Numbered from the stretch's first letter, positions 43,401 through 53,331 are shown. The stretch: 64,000 nt of DNA from Liolophura sinensis (GCF_032854445.1 NW_027018084.1:1-64000); one strand, 5' to 3'. The notes: a model not told the origin generated them from the sequence alone. A program made the numbers and translations.

Positions 43401-45294
43401 TACGAAGAATCTGCGAGCTATATTAATGATAAATTATGGAGTCCACAAATTCGCATAATATATCCAGTGACTTAAAGTTAATTTATTTATTTAAACGACT
43501 GATATTTTACACCATACTCAAGAATATTTCACTTATACGACGATGGCCAGCATTACGGTGGGAGGAAATCGACCATAGCCTGGGGGAAACATACGACCAT
43601 CCACAGGCTGCTCCAATGATTATATTTCTAATGGTCTTAAATAAATGTTATATCATATACATGTTTTTATATATTGTTTTTAGTTTTGTGTGCATTTATT
43701 TATTTATTATTCGATCGGTGAATACGGCATGCAAGCATTCCCCCTTATATGACGGTGCTCTAGTTATTAGGTGGAGGAGATCGGGCAGAACCCACTGGAA
43801 ACCAATCACACCTGTCTACTTACCTCAGCGTAAAGTGTGGAACCACACATAACATCAGAAACCAACTGATTCAACATTGACATTTGAAGGCCCTTGGAAC
43901 AGTAGAGAAATATCTTCAGTTTCATGCAAAAATAGAGGTCATCCACATCAAACGGTATCAATTCAATAAAATGTGGTATAGTAATAATCGTTATTATTGG
44001 AAGGTTTTCCGTGGCCGGGGGTAGTCAGCGCGCCAGCGCGGCGCAATTACCCAAATGTCTCTTACCAGTGCTGTCGATGAGAGTTCAAGTCCAGCTCATG
44101 GTGGCTTCCTCTCCGGGCGTACGTGGGAGAGTCTGACAGCGGCCTGCGGATAGTCAGGTTTCCCCCATCATAATGCTGGCCGCTCTCGTAGAAGTGAAAC
44201 AGTCTTCAGTAAGGCGTAAAACACCAGTGAAATAAATAAATAAATATTGAAAGGTTTAAGACATGCCGGTTTACGAAACTGGCCCAGCTTTGTTTGTTGT
44301 GTGGCGAGGCACCAAATGCCACAGACTCCTAAAAATGCCCTTTTCACATGATGTTTTGAATATAAAGGTTGATAATGAACATTGAAAAAAAAAAGTTAAT
44401 TAATCTGTTAATCTGTTAATCTCAACAGAGAGTGTGTTGTCTGAGTGATGCCACACTGTATTCTGTTGTTATAACACAGTACTCTGTTATGTTTAACACA
44501 ATACCCTGTTAGTCTAATAGAATGATTATGAATGATGAATGAATTAATAGAATATGTGTGTTATATTCAACAGAATAATCTTCTTCAATAACAGAGTACA
44601 TTCTAGCATAGACAACATACTTTCTGTTAAATTCAACAGGTTTTTTTTTTTTGAGAGAGAGAGAATCACCGGGGTTTAATAGTATATGTTGTCCGCTGTT
44701 GTAATACATAAGGAGTATCCCTATTTAAACTATACAGTGCAACAAAAGTAAGTCACCCCCAAACGTATTTTGATATCTCCCTTGATATGTAACAGATCGC
44801 AATGAAATTCTGCACACACTATCACAGTAATCCGGCGGACGTGGTGTATCAAGGATTAGCTTGTGAAATTTTCAAAATGGACCGATTTTCAGTTTGCGCA
44901 TGCCCATTAGCGCACAACTGCACCTGCACGTTAATATTTGATATACCACGTCCACCGGATTACAGTGATGATGTGTGCAAAATTTCATTGCGATCTGGTA
45001 CATATCAAGGGAGATATCAAACAACGTTTTTGGTGGGGGGGGGGTACTTTTGTTGCACTGTTGCACTATAATCTTTACTTCGTCTTTACCTGTTAAATTG
45101 ACTAGAGAAGTTGTTATACTGAGAACCCAGGATGTCTTCACCAGTCCTTCGTCGAACGTGTCTAGCAGGACGATCTGTATGACGCCTAAGCTGTACACCA
45201 ACACGGCAATGATGATTTCAGCAAGGATTGCCGAAGCCATGACAAGCCAGGCCCAGCCGCGGTCCACGTCATGCGCTCTGTCCCGGAGGACCAT
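37487..45294 (-). CDS. SLC16 (monocarboxylate transporter)-like, inverted paralog
   Basis: On the minus strand the coding exons are 45294-45090, 43082-42939, 42334-41516, 40961-40911 and 37713-37487. All borders are GT-AG and in phase 1, giving 481 codons plus stop. Exon lengths equal those of the plus-strand copy except exon 3, which is one codon shorter in the central loop. Signature blocks are DVDRGWAWL, YFDKYLNVAIALVMTGGGIG and FGWRG. Protein identity to the first copy is well above 80% by eye, including the C-terminal tail ending VPSAD, so both look intact and functional. As an SLC16 member it should be a 12-helix membrane carrier of unknown substrate. Its 3' end converges on the sulfotransferase at 35747-36937, with about 550 bases between the stops. 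Introns hold SINEs, a mariner-like element and a large foldback element. Confidence 0.92.
37714..40170. other. Intron 4 of the inverted transporter: old repeats
   Basis: A diverged minus-strand SINE piece lies at about 38398-38478 (CAAGAATATTCCACTTATAC, GGTGGAGGAAACCG). At 39230-39605 a phrase like GTGCCGTGGACGACACAGTA followed by a C-rich part and ATCATGACA recurs about four times at 90-130-bp spacing, with a run of C near 39428. At 39843-39970 is the second copy of the dispersed repeat at 33235. CACACGTAACC blocks at 39690 and 40050 match 15597. No gene was recognised. Confidence 0.5.
40171..40894. mobile_element. Large foldback element with ~270-bp arms
   Basis: The left arm (40171-40448) carries CGTCATTTAAGCCCGG, GCTTAGCAAAAACTTCATTC, TTCCGTAAGTTTTTGCCTTT and CATGATCTGCAATATGGCGG. 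The right arm (40631-40894) has the complement of each in reverse order, about 80% matched by eye, with a ~180-base unpaired centre. It lies in intron 4 of the inverted transporter, its edge about 12 bases from the exon 4 donor. Nothing in it looks like a transposase. Confidence 0.85.
41302..41380 (-). mobile_element. SINE fragment with likely target duplication
   Basis: Tail and part of the central domain (GGTGAATATTTCACTTATAC, CCAGCATTATGGTGGGAAG) are flanked by AGGGTAATTC and GAGGGTAATTG-like direct repeats. Lies in intron 3 of the inverted transporter, same sense as the gene. Confidence 0.8.
42685..42939 (-). repeat. Short version of the splice-donor minisatellite
   Basis: Reading minus from the exon 2 donor at 42939, the block CTTAATGACAGGTGAG and neighbouring CAGCAGAAA text recur four more times at about 65-70 bp (near 42878, 42810, 42748, 42700), progressively degraded. 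It is the homologue of the ~35-copy array in the other transporter. Confidence 0.88.
43098..43262 (-). mobile_element. SINE directly upstream of exon 2 of the inverted transporter
   Basis: Tail and central domain (TTGATTGGTGTTTTACGCCG to ACCATCAGCAGGTTGCTGG) in the same sense as the gene. Its A-rich end lies about 15 bases from the exon 2 acceptor (CTTTACCGTCGTAG), the same position as the SINE at 21146-21217 in the paralog. Confidence 0.9.
43480..43617 (-). mobile_element. SINE, truncated
   Basis: TATTTTACACCATACTCAAG, TATTTCACTTATACGACGAT and GGCCAGCATTACGGTGGGAG identify a minus-strand copy lacking its head; in intron 1 of the inverted transporter. Confidence 0.85.
43687..43808 (-). mobile_element. 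SINE, truncated and strongly diverged
   Basis: An AAAT-type end (TTTATTTATTATTCGATCGG) and central text (TTATATGACGGTGCTCTAGT, GGAGATCGGGCAGAACCCAC) remain. Confidence 0.6.
44008..44247 (+). mobile_element. SINE, near full length
   Basis: Head (CCGTGGCCGGGGGTAGTCAG, GAGAGTTCAAGTCCAGCTC), central domain (TCTCCGGGCGTACGTGGGAG) and tail (GTAAGGCGTAAAACACCAGT, AAATAAATAAAT) are all recognisable. It is antisense to the transporter whose intron 1 it occupies. Part of the central block is deleted. Confidence 0.88.
44733..45070. mobile_element. Mariner/Tc1-type MITE with ~125-bp inverted arms
   Basis: CAGTGCAACAAAAGTAAGTC and GATATCTCCCTTGATATGTA, then ATCGCAATGAAATTCTGCAC at the left are complemented by GTGCAAAATTTCATTGCGAT, TACATATCAAGGGAGATATC and TACTTTTGTTGCACTG at the right. 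TA dinucleotides flank both ends and the CAGTG...CAAAAGTA terminus is typical of Tc1/mariner-class non-autonomous elements. A run of G interrupts the right arm near 45034. It lies in intron 1 of the inverted transporter, 20 bases from the exon 1 donor. Confidence 0.85.
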
Positions 45295-45848
45295 CGTGGA
45301 CCAACCCTCGGTCCGCCTGTACTGAGGTGTGGGATGAACAGGAGCCGATCAGAGGGCGGGGTGGGAAAGGAACGAAACGAGGATGGTGCTGGGTTCAGCA
45401 GGCCTGGATCAGCATCTTATGCAAGTACACCCAACCCTGGCGTGACAGGCAGATCACGAGGCGTGACGATGTCAACACCTGTAGACAGTGCCTCCGTGCC
45501 CAGGCCCTCGCAGTACGGTATGTTTCAGCTCTCAGCAAACAAACGTATGTAGGGCCGAGTCAGTCATCTTCATTTACACACACGCATGAGCGCGCAGGCC
45601 TGATCTATGACTACGTTCTCCTTAGGCTAAACATAAGACCACTATTTATTCCAAAGTCCTCTATTCATTGAAAGAAAAGATAACACCAGCCCAAATGTAT
45701 GTAGGTTATACATGGATAAAGTGTCCCACAGGAAGTTTAAAAAGCATATCTTTTTATTTTTGCGATGTTGCACAACCGAGATAGCACAGTTCAAAGTAAG
45801 CAATATCGCGCATATTGACATCGTGGAAAACATTACCGTGCTAGCGGT
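45295..45848 (-). promoter_or_regulatory. Upstream region of the inverted transporter
   Basis: Promoter and 5' UTR of the transporter starting at 45294 should lie here or further right. The first ~250 bases are GC-richer than their surroundings. No TATA box or further coding exon was identified. Confidence 0.3.
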
Positions 45849-46436
45849 TTTAAAGGAGAAGAAAACATCAAAATGATGCCAAAATCAGATGAAAGAGTGT
45901 CAAAACTTATTTGCAAATATCATCTTTAACATTTTTTTGGAATTTTTTTTTTCAAGAGAAAGGGTATTTGAAAATATTTTTGTATGGGGGGGGGGTATTT
46001 GGGACCAACTTTTGTTATTTATCCTTGTTGCATAATAATGTTCTAAATAAGGATGCGGAGCTTGTCTAATAAATTTATTTGAATGTAAATTTATATCCAA
46101 ACATATGCATTTAACCTAAATTATGATAATATTTATGAGCATATTAAAATATAAATATGATCCAAATTGAGGTTTAATACATTTGTTAGGTGGAAAGAAC
46201 AAATTCTAGTGCAAAAATATTTATTAAACTTGTGTTACATCCTCATTTATGACATTATTAACAAAAGACTATAAATACCAAAGGGGGTCCCAAACACCCA
46301 CCTTACAAAAATTATTTTCAAGTGTCTATTTTCTCCTTACGGAAAAATATTGAAGACCACATTTAGGAATAATTTTTCACTCTCTTTCATCTGAACTTTA
46401 TGTCACGTTTATGTTTTCTCCACTTTTAACGTTTAC
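45849..46436. mobile_element. Foldback element with ~165-bp arms
   Basis: Left arm (45849-46015) text such as AAAGGAGAAGAAAACAT, CAGATGAAAGAGTGTC, AGGGTATTTGAAA and TATTTGGGACC is complemented by GGTCCCAAACACCC, TCTTTCATCTGAAC and ATGTTTTCTCCACTTTTAAC in the right arm (46272-46436). The centre is AT-rich. A further arm-only copy opens the window at 1-168. No transposase frame is visible. Confidence 0.78.
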
Positions 46437-46437
46437 G

Positions 46438-46587
46438 TGGAAAGTCTGTCAGCAACATGGTGTTGGGTTTCCCCGCCCCGGCTCTGCCCGGCTTCCTCCC
46501 ACCATAATACTGGCCACCGTCGTGTAAGTAAAATATTCTTGAGTAGGCCCTACGGCGTAAAACACTAATCAAAGAAATAAATAATAG
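46438..46587 (+). mobile_element. SINE, 5'-truncated
   Basis: It begins at TTTACGTGGAAAGTCTGTCA directly after the foldback element and ends with AACACTAATCAAAGAAATAA. A short insertion (AGGCCCT) splits GAGTACGGCG in the tail. Confidence 0.88.
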
Positions 46588-46621
46588 TATTATTGTTAAT
46601 AGGGATTACACTTCCTGAATA

Positions 46622-46757
46622 AAGCACAGATTCTAGTGCTGAAATTTGGCTGAGACCACTGCGGGTTTCGAACCAGCGACCTCAGAGGCAGGCACCAAAT
46701 CGCCAGCAATACATGTCAACCGATTAGATCACTCGACCAACAGGCCTTCCACAAAAA
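46622..46757 (-). mobile_element. tRNA-derived SINE, second family, left copy
   Basis: On minus, GGAAGGCCTGTTGGTCGAGT, GATCTAATCGGTTGACATG and GGTCGCTGGTTCGAAACCC give A-box- and B-box-like blocks of a tRNA with a long variable region (Ser/Leu type). CCGCAGTGGTCTCAGCC follows. Pairing with the acceptor end is not evident, so it is not called a tRNA gene. Confidence 0.65.
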
Positions 46758-46865
46758 TAAAAGGTAGAGTTTACAGCGAACATGCATTACCCCTCTGATA
46801 ATCACAAATGACGTCACTCCCTGAGGTGAATATATCAGATAGGTACAGATGTCATTTAGATGATT

Positions 46866-46985
46866 ATTTTTGTGGAAGGCCTATTGGTCGAGTGGTCTAG
46901 ATGGTTGACATGTATTCCTTGCTATTTGGTGCCTGACCCTGAGGTCTCTGGTTCAAAACCCGCACTTGAATTTAGTAATTCTGTT
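46866..46985 (+). mobile_element. tRNA-derived SINE, second family, right copy (inverted)
   Basis: GGAAGGCCTATTGGTCGAGT, GGTCTAGATGGTTGACATG and GGTCTCTGGTTCAAAACCC match the copy at 46622-46757 in opposite orientation. The pair would form a hairpin with a ~110-base loop. Confidence 0.65.
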
Positions 46986-48159
46986 ACTAAATCCACTTTC
47001 TATATGACATCTGTACCTAAAATAAATATCAGTTTTAAAGAATAGGGCGAGAGTTATTTCTATAAACCGAGGACTTTATCTGTATGTTTCCGCTTACGTC
47101 AACTGAACCGCTTCAGTTGGCGCTGCCAATCCAGTGGAAATGGAGCATGTGCACAGCGCTAGGTAAATGTTCACATGTAAACGAACATGGCTGATTACAC
47201 GCGCAAAAAGACCTTACGGCTCGCTCGTTTTGATTGATTGATTTTATTAGCCATGCAATAATAAATATATACATTGGATTTTAAGACATCAACAAAATAC
47301 GGATACAATGTGATAACAATGAAGTCTAGAAAGATATAATACATGGTGGGAATAAAGCTCAGGTTGAGCTTGTTCTATCCCATGTATAAGTAATAACAGC
47401 ATTGGAGATGTGAGACTGACAGTTTGTGTCTAAAAATTTATTTTTTCTTCCTAAATATATATGAGTTTATTTTTTACCTCAACTATGCCTTAACTGTGTA
47501 ATGTTAGACTAAAGATTGCAGCTTAGAAAGTAGAAAAGATTTTAATAAAGACTGAAAGTGCGATTAAGAAGAAACTGATCTTAGTGTTAATGGAAGTTTA
47601 TTCCATTCCCTAGCACAATGGTTTATACAATAGTTTGTGGAAGGCTAGTTGTCTGTCTCTCGTGTGATATGGATTTAAAATTTAAAATGATTAAACGGGA
47701 ATTTAAACTTACAGGAATAGTGCCTATGGAATACAAGTACATATGAGTTTGTAACAGAGTAGAAAATAGAGATAGTTCGGCAAAGGGTAAGATTTTCAGT
47801 TCGCAAAAAAGCGGTTGGGTGTGGCAAAGCCGGCCTGATAATGTAATTGTTCTAATTGCCCTTCTTAGATCTATGTACAAGGGCTTGAGATATGTGTGAT
47901 ATGCGCTTCCCCATAACATATTACCGTATAGTAGATATGGATAAATAATTGAGTAATAAAGGATTAGGAGGGTCTTTTTATTTACACATTGTTAAATGTG
48001 TAAAATAAAACCTATATTTCTTGACACTTTGGAACACAAGTATCTTATTTGAACAGTCCAGGTCAGTTTCTCATGGAAAAATATACCATGAAATTTGAAT
48101 TTATCAACTTTTACAATTTCGTTACCAAATTATGAATTGCAGCTATTTTCTTGTTATTG

Positions 48160-49500
48160 CACTGAGAAAAGTTAATGAGTCACTGTTGTGTCATATGGAC
48201 TCATCCCAGCAAGTCAGTTGTGTTCGACTCAGTGATGTCAGTCACATGACCTACTCTGGACACAAACTGAGTCGCGTCTGAGTAACTTTCTTGGACAAGT
48301 GACTCATCGCATGAGTTTTGGTAATCGTCCCAGTGAGTCATATGACAGGTGAACAATGGTAAACTGTTTAAAATCTTACACCAAATGCAATCCAGTACGA
48401 ACTAGATTAGCCCCGTATCCATTCCTGTAGGTCTGTAACGTTTTGTGACCAAATGGGTTATGCATTTAATATCTAATGCCGAGAACAATATGGTTAGCCC
48501 AGCTTGGACTTTAATTCCCAGTGTGTGTTAAAACAAGTGGAAGCGAGCCATGTTATGTTACTTTTTTCTGACACTTATGGTGATCTAGTTCATTACTCAA
48601 AATAAGTTTTATATAAATGTATTCAGTATAAGTGAACGGGAGCTTTTTTTGTGTGAAAAGAGGATTTACATGTAAACCTGAGACTGCTATATGTAGTACG
48701 CTAAAGCTTCTCTTGGTGAACAGTGCCACCTTGTATTTGAACCCAGGAGAATGCATGGTGATCACGGATAGTACCAGTACTTGTATTTGTTCTTTTACTG
48801 ACAGTGCACTTTACTGTTATCTCTCTTTTTCTTTTTCCGGACTCGGTTTATGCATGGATATTTCTAAAATTCAGTGACAAAGACAAACATTTGTGCTAAA
48901 CATCAAAATTCTGTTGTGTAATGGCCTACTGTCATGACTGTAGTATTTATTTTACTTATTGGTGTTTTACGCAGTAGTCAAGGATATTTCACTTACACCA
49001 TGACAGCCAGCAAAAAGATGGGAAGAAGCTGGTCAGTGCCTGGGGGGAAAACCCACTACCATGCGCAGTATGTTCGCAAACCTTCACGCTTACCACCGGA
49101 GAGAAAGACAGCATGAGTTGGCCATTGTATCTTGCTAACAGGCTATAGTCACTCGTCAGACGGTAGTTAATTAGAGCAGCGTTATCACAAGTCTAGGTAG
49201 TCCTGTGACTCTTAACTGAATGAGTTATCTGACAAGCGGAGAGTCCATTGACCAGCGGAAAGAGTCCTTGGAGCAAATGAGCGAGTCTTTTGACCAATAA
49301 AGTGAGTCTTTTGTCTAGTTTAGCGAGTCTTTTGACTAAATACATGAGTCTGGTGACTACTCATGTGAATTTCATGACTGACCAAGTGAGTCTTTCATAA
49401 CCCAGCTGATCTGGTCGTATGACTCAGTTTTCTGAGTGAAATTAGCTCAATTGTATGACTCAGATTATTGAGTCAGCTGACCCGAACTTTTCTCTCTGTG
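48160..49500. mobile_element. 1.34-kb terminal-inverted-repeat transposon, CACTA-like, inserted in the LINE
   Basis: The left end CACTGAGAAAAGTTAATGAG and the right end, read in complement, CACAGAGAGAAAAGTTCGGG define inverted termini. TG flanks both ends, a possible 2-bp target duplication. Removing it rejoins the LINE coding text. Both subterminal 200-300 bp are packed with GAGTC/GACTC (often TGAGTCA or TGACTCA) motifs. CACT termini plus dense subterminal repeats fit the CACTA (En/Spm-like) group, but no transposase is present, so it would be non-autonomous. A SINE sits inside at 48944-49140. Confidence 0.75.
48944..49140 (-). mobile_element. SINE nested in the CACTA-like element
   Basis: TTTACTTATTGGTGTTTTAC, CAAGGATATTTCACTTACAC and ACCACCGGAGAGAAAGACAG mark a minus-strand copy. 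The order of insertion is LINE, then DNA element, then SINE. Confidence 0.85.
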
Positions 49501-49853
49501 TGTGTTTTATTAACATATATTTGGCTTTGGAGGCATTCAGAGATTAATCGGTTGGTTAGAAACCACGTATACTTGTTTTCCAACTCGACATTTATGACGT
49601 AAATCACTTGAGGTGCGTCATCGTTAGAGTAAATGCAACTTGTGTCATCCGCAAACAGACTAAGATCCATGGGGTTTAATGCTCTAATGATGTTATTAGT
49701 GTAGAGTAGAAGTAAAGTCGGGCTCGTGGCAGGATCAGTCAAAAAGAGGCGTAAAAAGGGCTCCACAGGTTGACAAACAAGTCCAGAGTTATATTTGGTG
49801 GTCAGTTTGAACGATGGAGTACACTGAAGATAGAAAAGTGTCTCACGAAGCAC

Positions 49854-50924
49854 GAAGACATCTTCTTAGTCACTGCTCGTTAAACTTACCTGCAGCTTAC
49901 TTCATGGACAACTGCGTTCGGCTTTCAAACACTATTATAAATATTATTTATAGCCAAGCTTCCTTTTTACATTGCGTGCCAGTTATGGTACAATATATGC
50001 ATATGTCTTCGGTATGATACCTAGATGGAGCAATATCGATTGAGTAGGAAAGTTAGCAAGATCACACTGTCATCGTTTCTGTCACCCAAACGTACCTCGC
50101 TCGACATGTTTGTTTTGAATGGAACTTTCCTAACGCTGCCCGTATGCTTTGCGCCCTTTCGGTTGAATATAAATAAGGCAAAATGGCCCGTCCTCTGTTC
50201 GAATAATAGCAGGATTTCTCCGGGCTCGTACTTTGAAGAAACTTATACAGGTAACCATAGTGACACATTTTTCTGTATGTTTTTCCTGGCGCACATAGAA
50301 ATCCAGGCTTGATAATCGTCGTCTCCTGACACAACTCCAGCCAAATTCCTGACATATAGTTGGGGGGCGGGGGGGATGGGGGGAATTGGGTGACTGATCA
50401 AATGTTTCACAAAAGTGATCAACAGTTTGACTGGGTCAAACCCACTAAGTGAGAGGTCGATCGACCTGGCTTTTTTACTACTTTTGCCTGGGGTGCATAC
50501 ACCACCATTTTCTCAAAAACATAAATATTCATACCTAGAAGGAAACTTTAAAATCTCTCCTATAAAATAGTACCACCTAGCAAGCAGAAATAAAGCCACA
50601 GCTTCAGTATGTCTGAGAATCTTACTTGATCATCATAAAGAGTCCATTGCATGAGTTATGGAGTATACAGAGAGGATCTCGAAAACAAGCGAAATGAAGA
50701 AAACTATATACCCCAATTTTTTTTTTAATATTCCTTTTTGGGGTATATTTACACCTGATAATTACCCATCTGTTTTATGCATATTTTCCGTCATTGGTGG
50801 GATTTTTCGGTAATTGCATCATCATTGATCTTGCTCGGAGCGCGGCGAACATCCCGAAGTGCCCCGAGCCCAGTGAACTGTGGTCGATATAGTGACGAAA
50901 CCCGAGCGTATTTAACTTATCGGT
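49854..50924. other. Spacer between two diverging LINEs, no gene recognised
   Basis: G runs occur near 50363-50385 and a T run near 50718. A 95-codon plus-strand frame at 50025-50312 has no recognisable domain. Confidence 0.35.
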
Positions 50925-52500
50925 ATGGTGTTCATATGTTTTGATATTTCGAAAGCATTCGATAGAGTTGGGCACCGTGGACTTATCGTAAAACTGCAGT
51001 TCTGGGGTATTAACAGAAAACTACTCAATTTGTTCGTGGAAAATAGACAACGACGAATCGTAACTCATGAACAACACACAAGGTGTCGTCCGGGGCTCCA
51101 CAGGGCTCCGTTTTCGGACCTCTCCTCTTTCTGATATACACTAACCATCTACCCAGCGGCTTAATTAATAATGTTACATTATTTGCAGACGACACATGAC
51201 TTTATGTAATCTCAGAAGACATTCTCCATGACAACGTTAAACAGTGAATATTATCTGACATATACTCAATAAAATAATGGGTCCCGTCCTAGTTTGTAAA
51301 CTTTAATTCGACACAAACATATTCATTACTGTGTTTACGGCGTAGACAATCTTCCCATTTGAGATTATCATTCTCAGGGAAACCATATTGAATGTTGTAT
51401 CACACATCAATATCTTGGTGTAATGTTTAATGCAAAGGCGAACTGGAAAACATTGATAGTCTAATAACAAAGTCTAACAAGATGTCGATGTTTCGCGGTC
51501 TTAAATATTGCCTTAGCCGCAAAAACTTATAAATCATGGATATAACTTTCATCCGCCCTACTAAAGAATTTGCAGACGTGGCCTGACACAAATTCCACGA
51601 ACACCAAGTCGAATCTTGCAAAAGGGCTGTCTCAGAATAATAACTGGTCTCACAGAGAGTGCCGCAACCAGATTGCTTTAAGAAGAGTCCGATTTTCTCG
51701 AACTAAGCCAACTAAGTATACCGTCTGGTCTTCTTTCATAAATTTATCCACGATCATTCAAATTCTTCTCTACTCCAGATCCTTCCACAATCAGACTCCT
51801 TGAGAAATCCGTACATCGTCGTCCATTCAAGAAACCGTTTTACGTCTTACATGTGCGGAACGGCAGTTTTCAGCAAATCATTCTTCCCCGCAACTACCAG
51901 AGACTGGAATGCCTTACCCGAACCGATCAAACAGATAACCGATCACACTGAATTCAAAAACGAACTTCTGAAGTTATACCCTAAAGCCAAACCGACAACT
52001 TGGTATTATGCAGGCAGTAGACTTTCTAATATATATTTATGTCGCTTGTGAAATGCCTGCAGTAGTCTAAATGACGATTTGTTCAACGATTTTGTGTTTG
52101 ATTCTCCTGGATGTACCTGTGGCACCCCGGCCGAAATTGCCCATCACTTTTTCTTGGAAAGTAAACATTACGTTTCGGAGAGACAGACCAAGAGACATTG
52201 GATTTAATGATGATGTTTCTACCACAAATGTTTTGTACGATTCTCTCCATGTAAAGGAAAAAACAGTAAATCGATAATCACTACTGTATGTCAGTTCACA
52301 GAGGCATCTAAACGTGTGGGACAACAACAATGAAGGTTGTAATAGTCTGCAGTAGCTACGTTCATAGGCTGGAGAGCAGTATCCTTCGAAATTCTATCCC
52401 AAATTCTAGACTTGCTTTTAGAACGGGCCAGGATATTCGGCTCTTTGGCATTAGAGTAAAATATGTAAATGTAAATAGACTAGACGCATTGTAAACAAAA
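50925..52500 (+). pseudogene. Decayed non-LTR retrotransposon (LINE), 5'-truncated
   Basis: RT motif A reads FDISKAFDRV at the start. A frame change leads to GAPQGSVFGPLLFLIYTNHL and LFADD near 51085-51190, then stops. Later the C-terminal part reads SFFPATTRDWNALPEPIKQI at about 51886-51945. Further on, CTCGTPAEIAHHFFLESK near 52110-52165 forms the CxCG...H end seen in several LINE clades. Several frameshifts and stops make it inactive. Upstream ORF2 (endonuclease) and ORF1 are absent. It points away from the LINE at 47231-49853. Confidence 0.85.
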
Positions 52501-52652
52501 ACAAGAAATAAACAATATAAAATGGCCTGTCACAATATCCACTAGGGAAGTGACGCTAAAACCAGCATTTCAACCAAAAATGCTTGTCATACCTATTCTG
52601 GCTGTCTACAAATTGCTAATCCGACAATTCTTGTCCTGTTCAGTAAGTTTTA

Positions 52653-52785
52653 TTTATGTATTTATTTGATTGGTGTTTTACGCCGTATTCAAGAATATTT
52701 CACTTATACTACGGCGGCCAGCATTATGGTAGGAGGAAACCGGGCACAGCCCGGGGGAAACCCACGACCATCTGCACGTTGTTAA
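52653..52785 (-). mobile_element. SINE, truncated, close to consensus
   Basis: TTTATTTGATTGGTGTTTTA through CATTATGGTAGGAGGAAACC and CACGACCATCTGCACGTTG. Few differences from consensus suggest a recent insertion. Confidence 0.92.
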
Positions 52786-53331
52786 ATGAATAAAATATGA
52801 TGATGACAGAACACTCTTACAGCTTACAATGTAAACAATTTGCTTGTTACCATATATTTCTATTCTGACTGCTCTTTGAAAAATACAGATAGCTATTCCA
52901 ACAATTCATGTGTTATTCACTTTTTCAGGTCTATCTTAAGGACCGTGATAAGGCTATCTATATTACAGAGGAGTGAAGGACACTCCTTTTCTTTACATGT
53001 GAGACACTAACATCAGTAAAACTTTATCCACTCCATTAAAGTGCGGGTCAACAGAGACATCTCGTGGTATGTAGACAAACAATATGTCCCTGTTTTAAGT
53101 TAAATACATAAGCTATATATATATATATATATATATTAGTATATACAGCGTATCTGTATAATGTGGACATATACGTACCTTCATTTGTTCTCAATAGAAC
53201 CTACACATCGTACTCTAATACTGGATGTATACACTACCATCCATAACTGTCATATATGTTCTATGACGCAGCCTCTATGCTTGAAACGAATTATGCAGGA
53301 AACAGGCCTATATACGGTGTGTATATGTGCG
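52786..53331. other. No gene recognised; short (TA)n tract
   Basis: A TA dinucleotide run lies at about 53114-53136. Otherwise unassigned. Confidence 0.35.

Larger units (their letters stand above)
47231..49853 (-). pseudogene. Decayed non-LTR retrotransposon (LINE), split by a DNA element
   Basis: Read on minus, the part at 49853-49501 holds reverse-transcriptase text LLLLYTNNI and LSLFADDTSCIY, then WFLTNRLI. The frame stops making sense at the inserted element 48160-49500 and resumes below 48160 with KVDKFKFHGIFFHEKLTWTV, IIYPYLLYGNMLWGSAYHTY and LKPLYIDLRRAIRTIT, conserved in CR1/Jockey-like LINE ORF2 proteins. Frameshifts precede the FADDT block. The 3' UTR runs to about 47231, ending in a short ATCA repeat tail. 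The 5' part, including endonuclease, is missing. It is dead by inspection. Confidence 0.82.

Noticed and set aside
44872-45294. A 140-codon minus-strand frame as a separate short gene
   Set aside because: It is exon 1 of the inverted transporter read through its donor at 45089 into a mariner-like MITE.
46866-46985. A functional tRNA-Ser or tRNA-Leu gene
   Set aside because: A- and B-box-like blocks exist but acceptor-stem pairing is not evident and an inverted second copy suggests a SINE.
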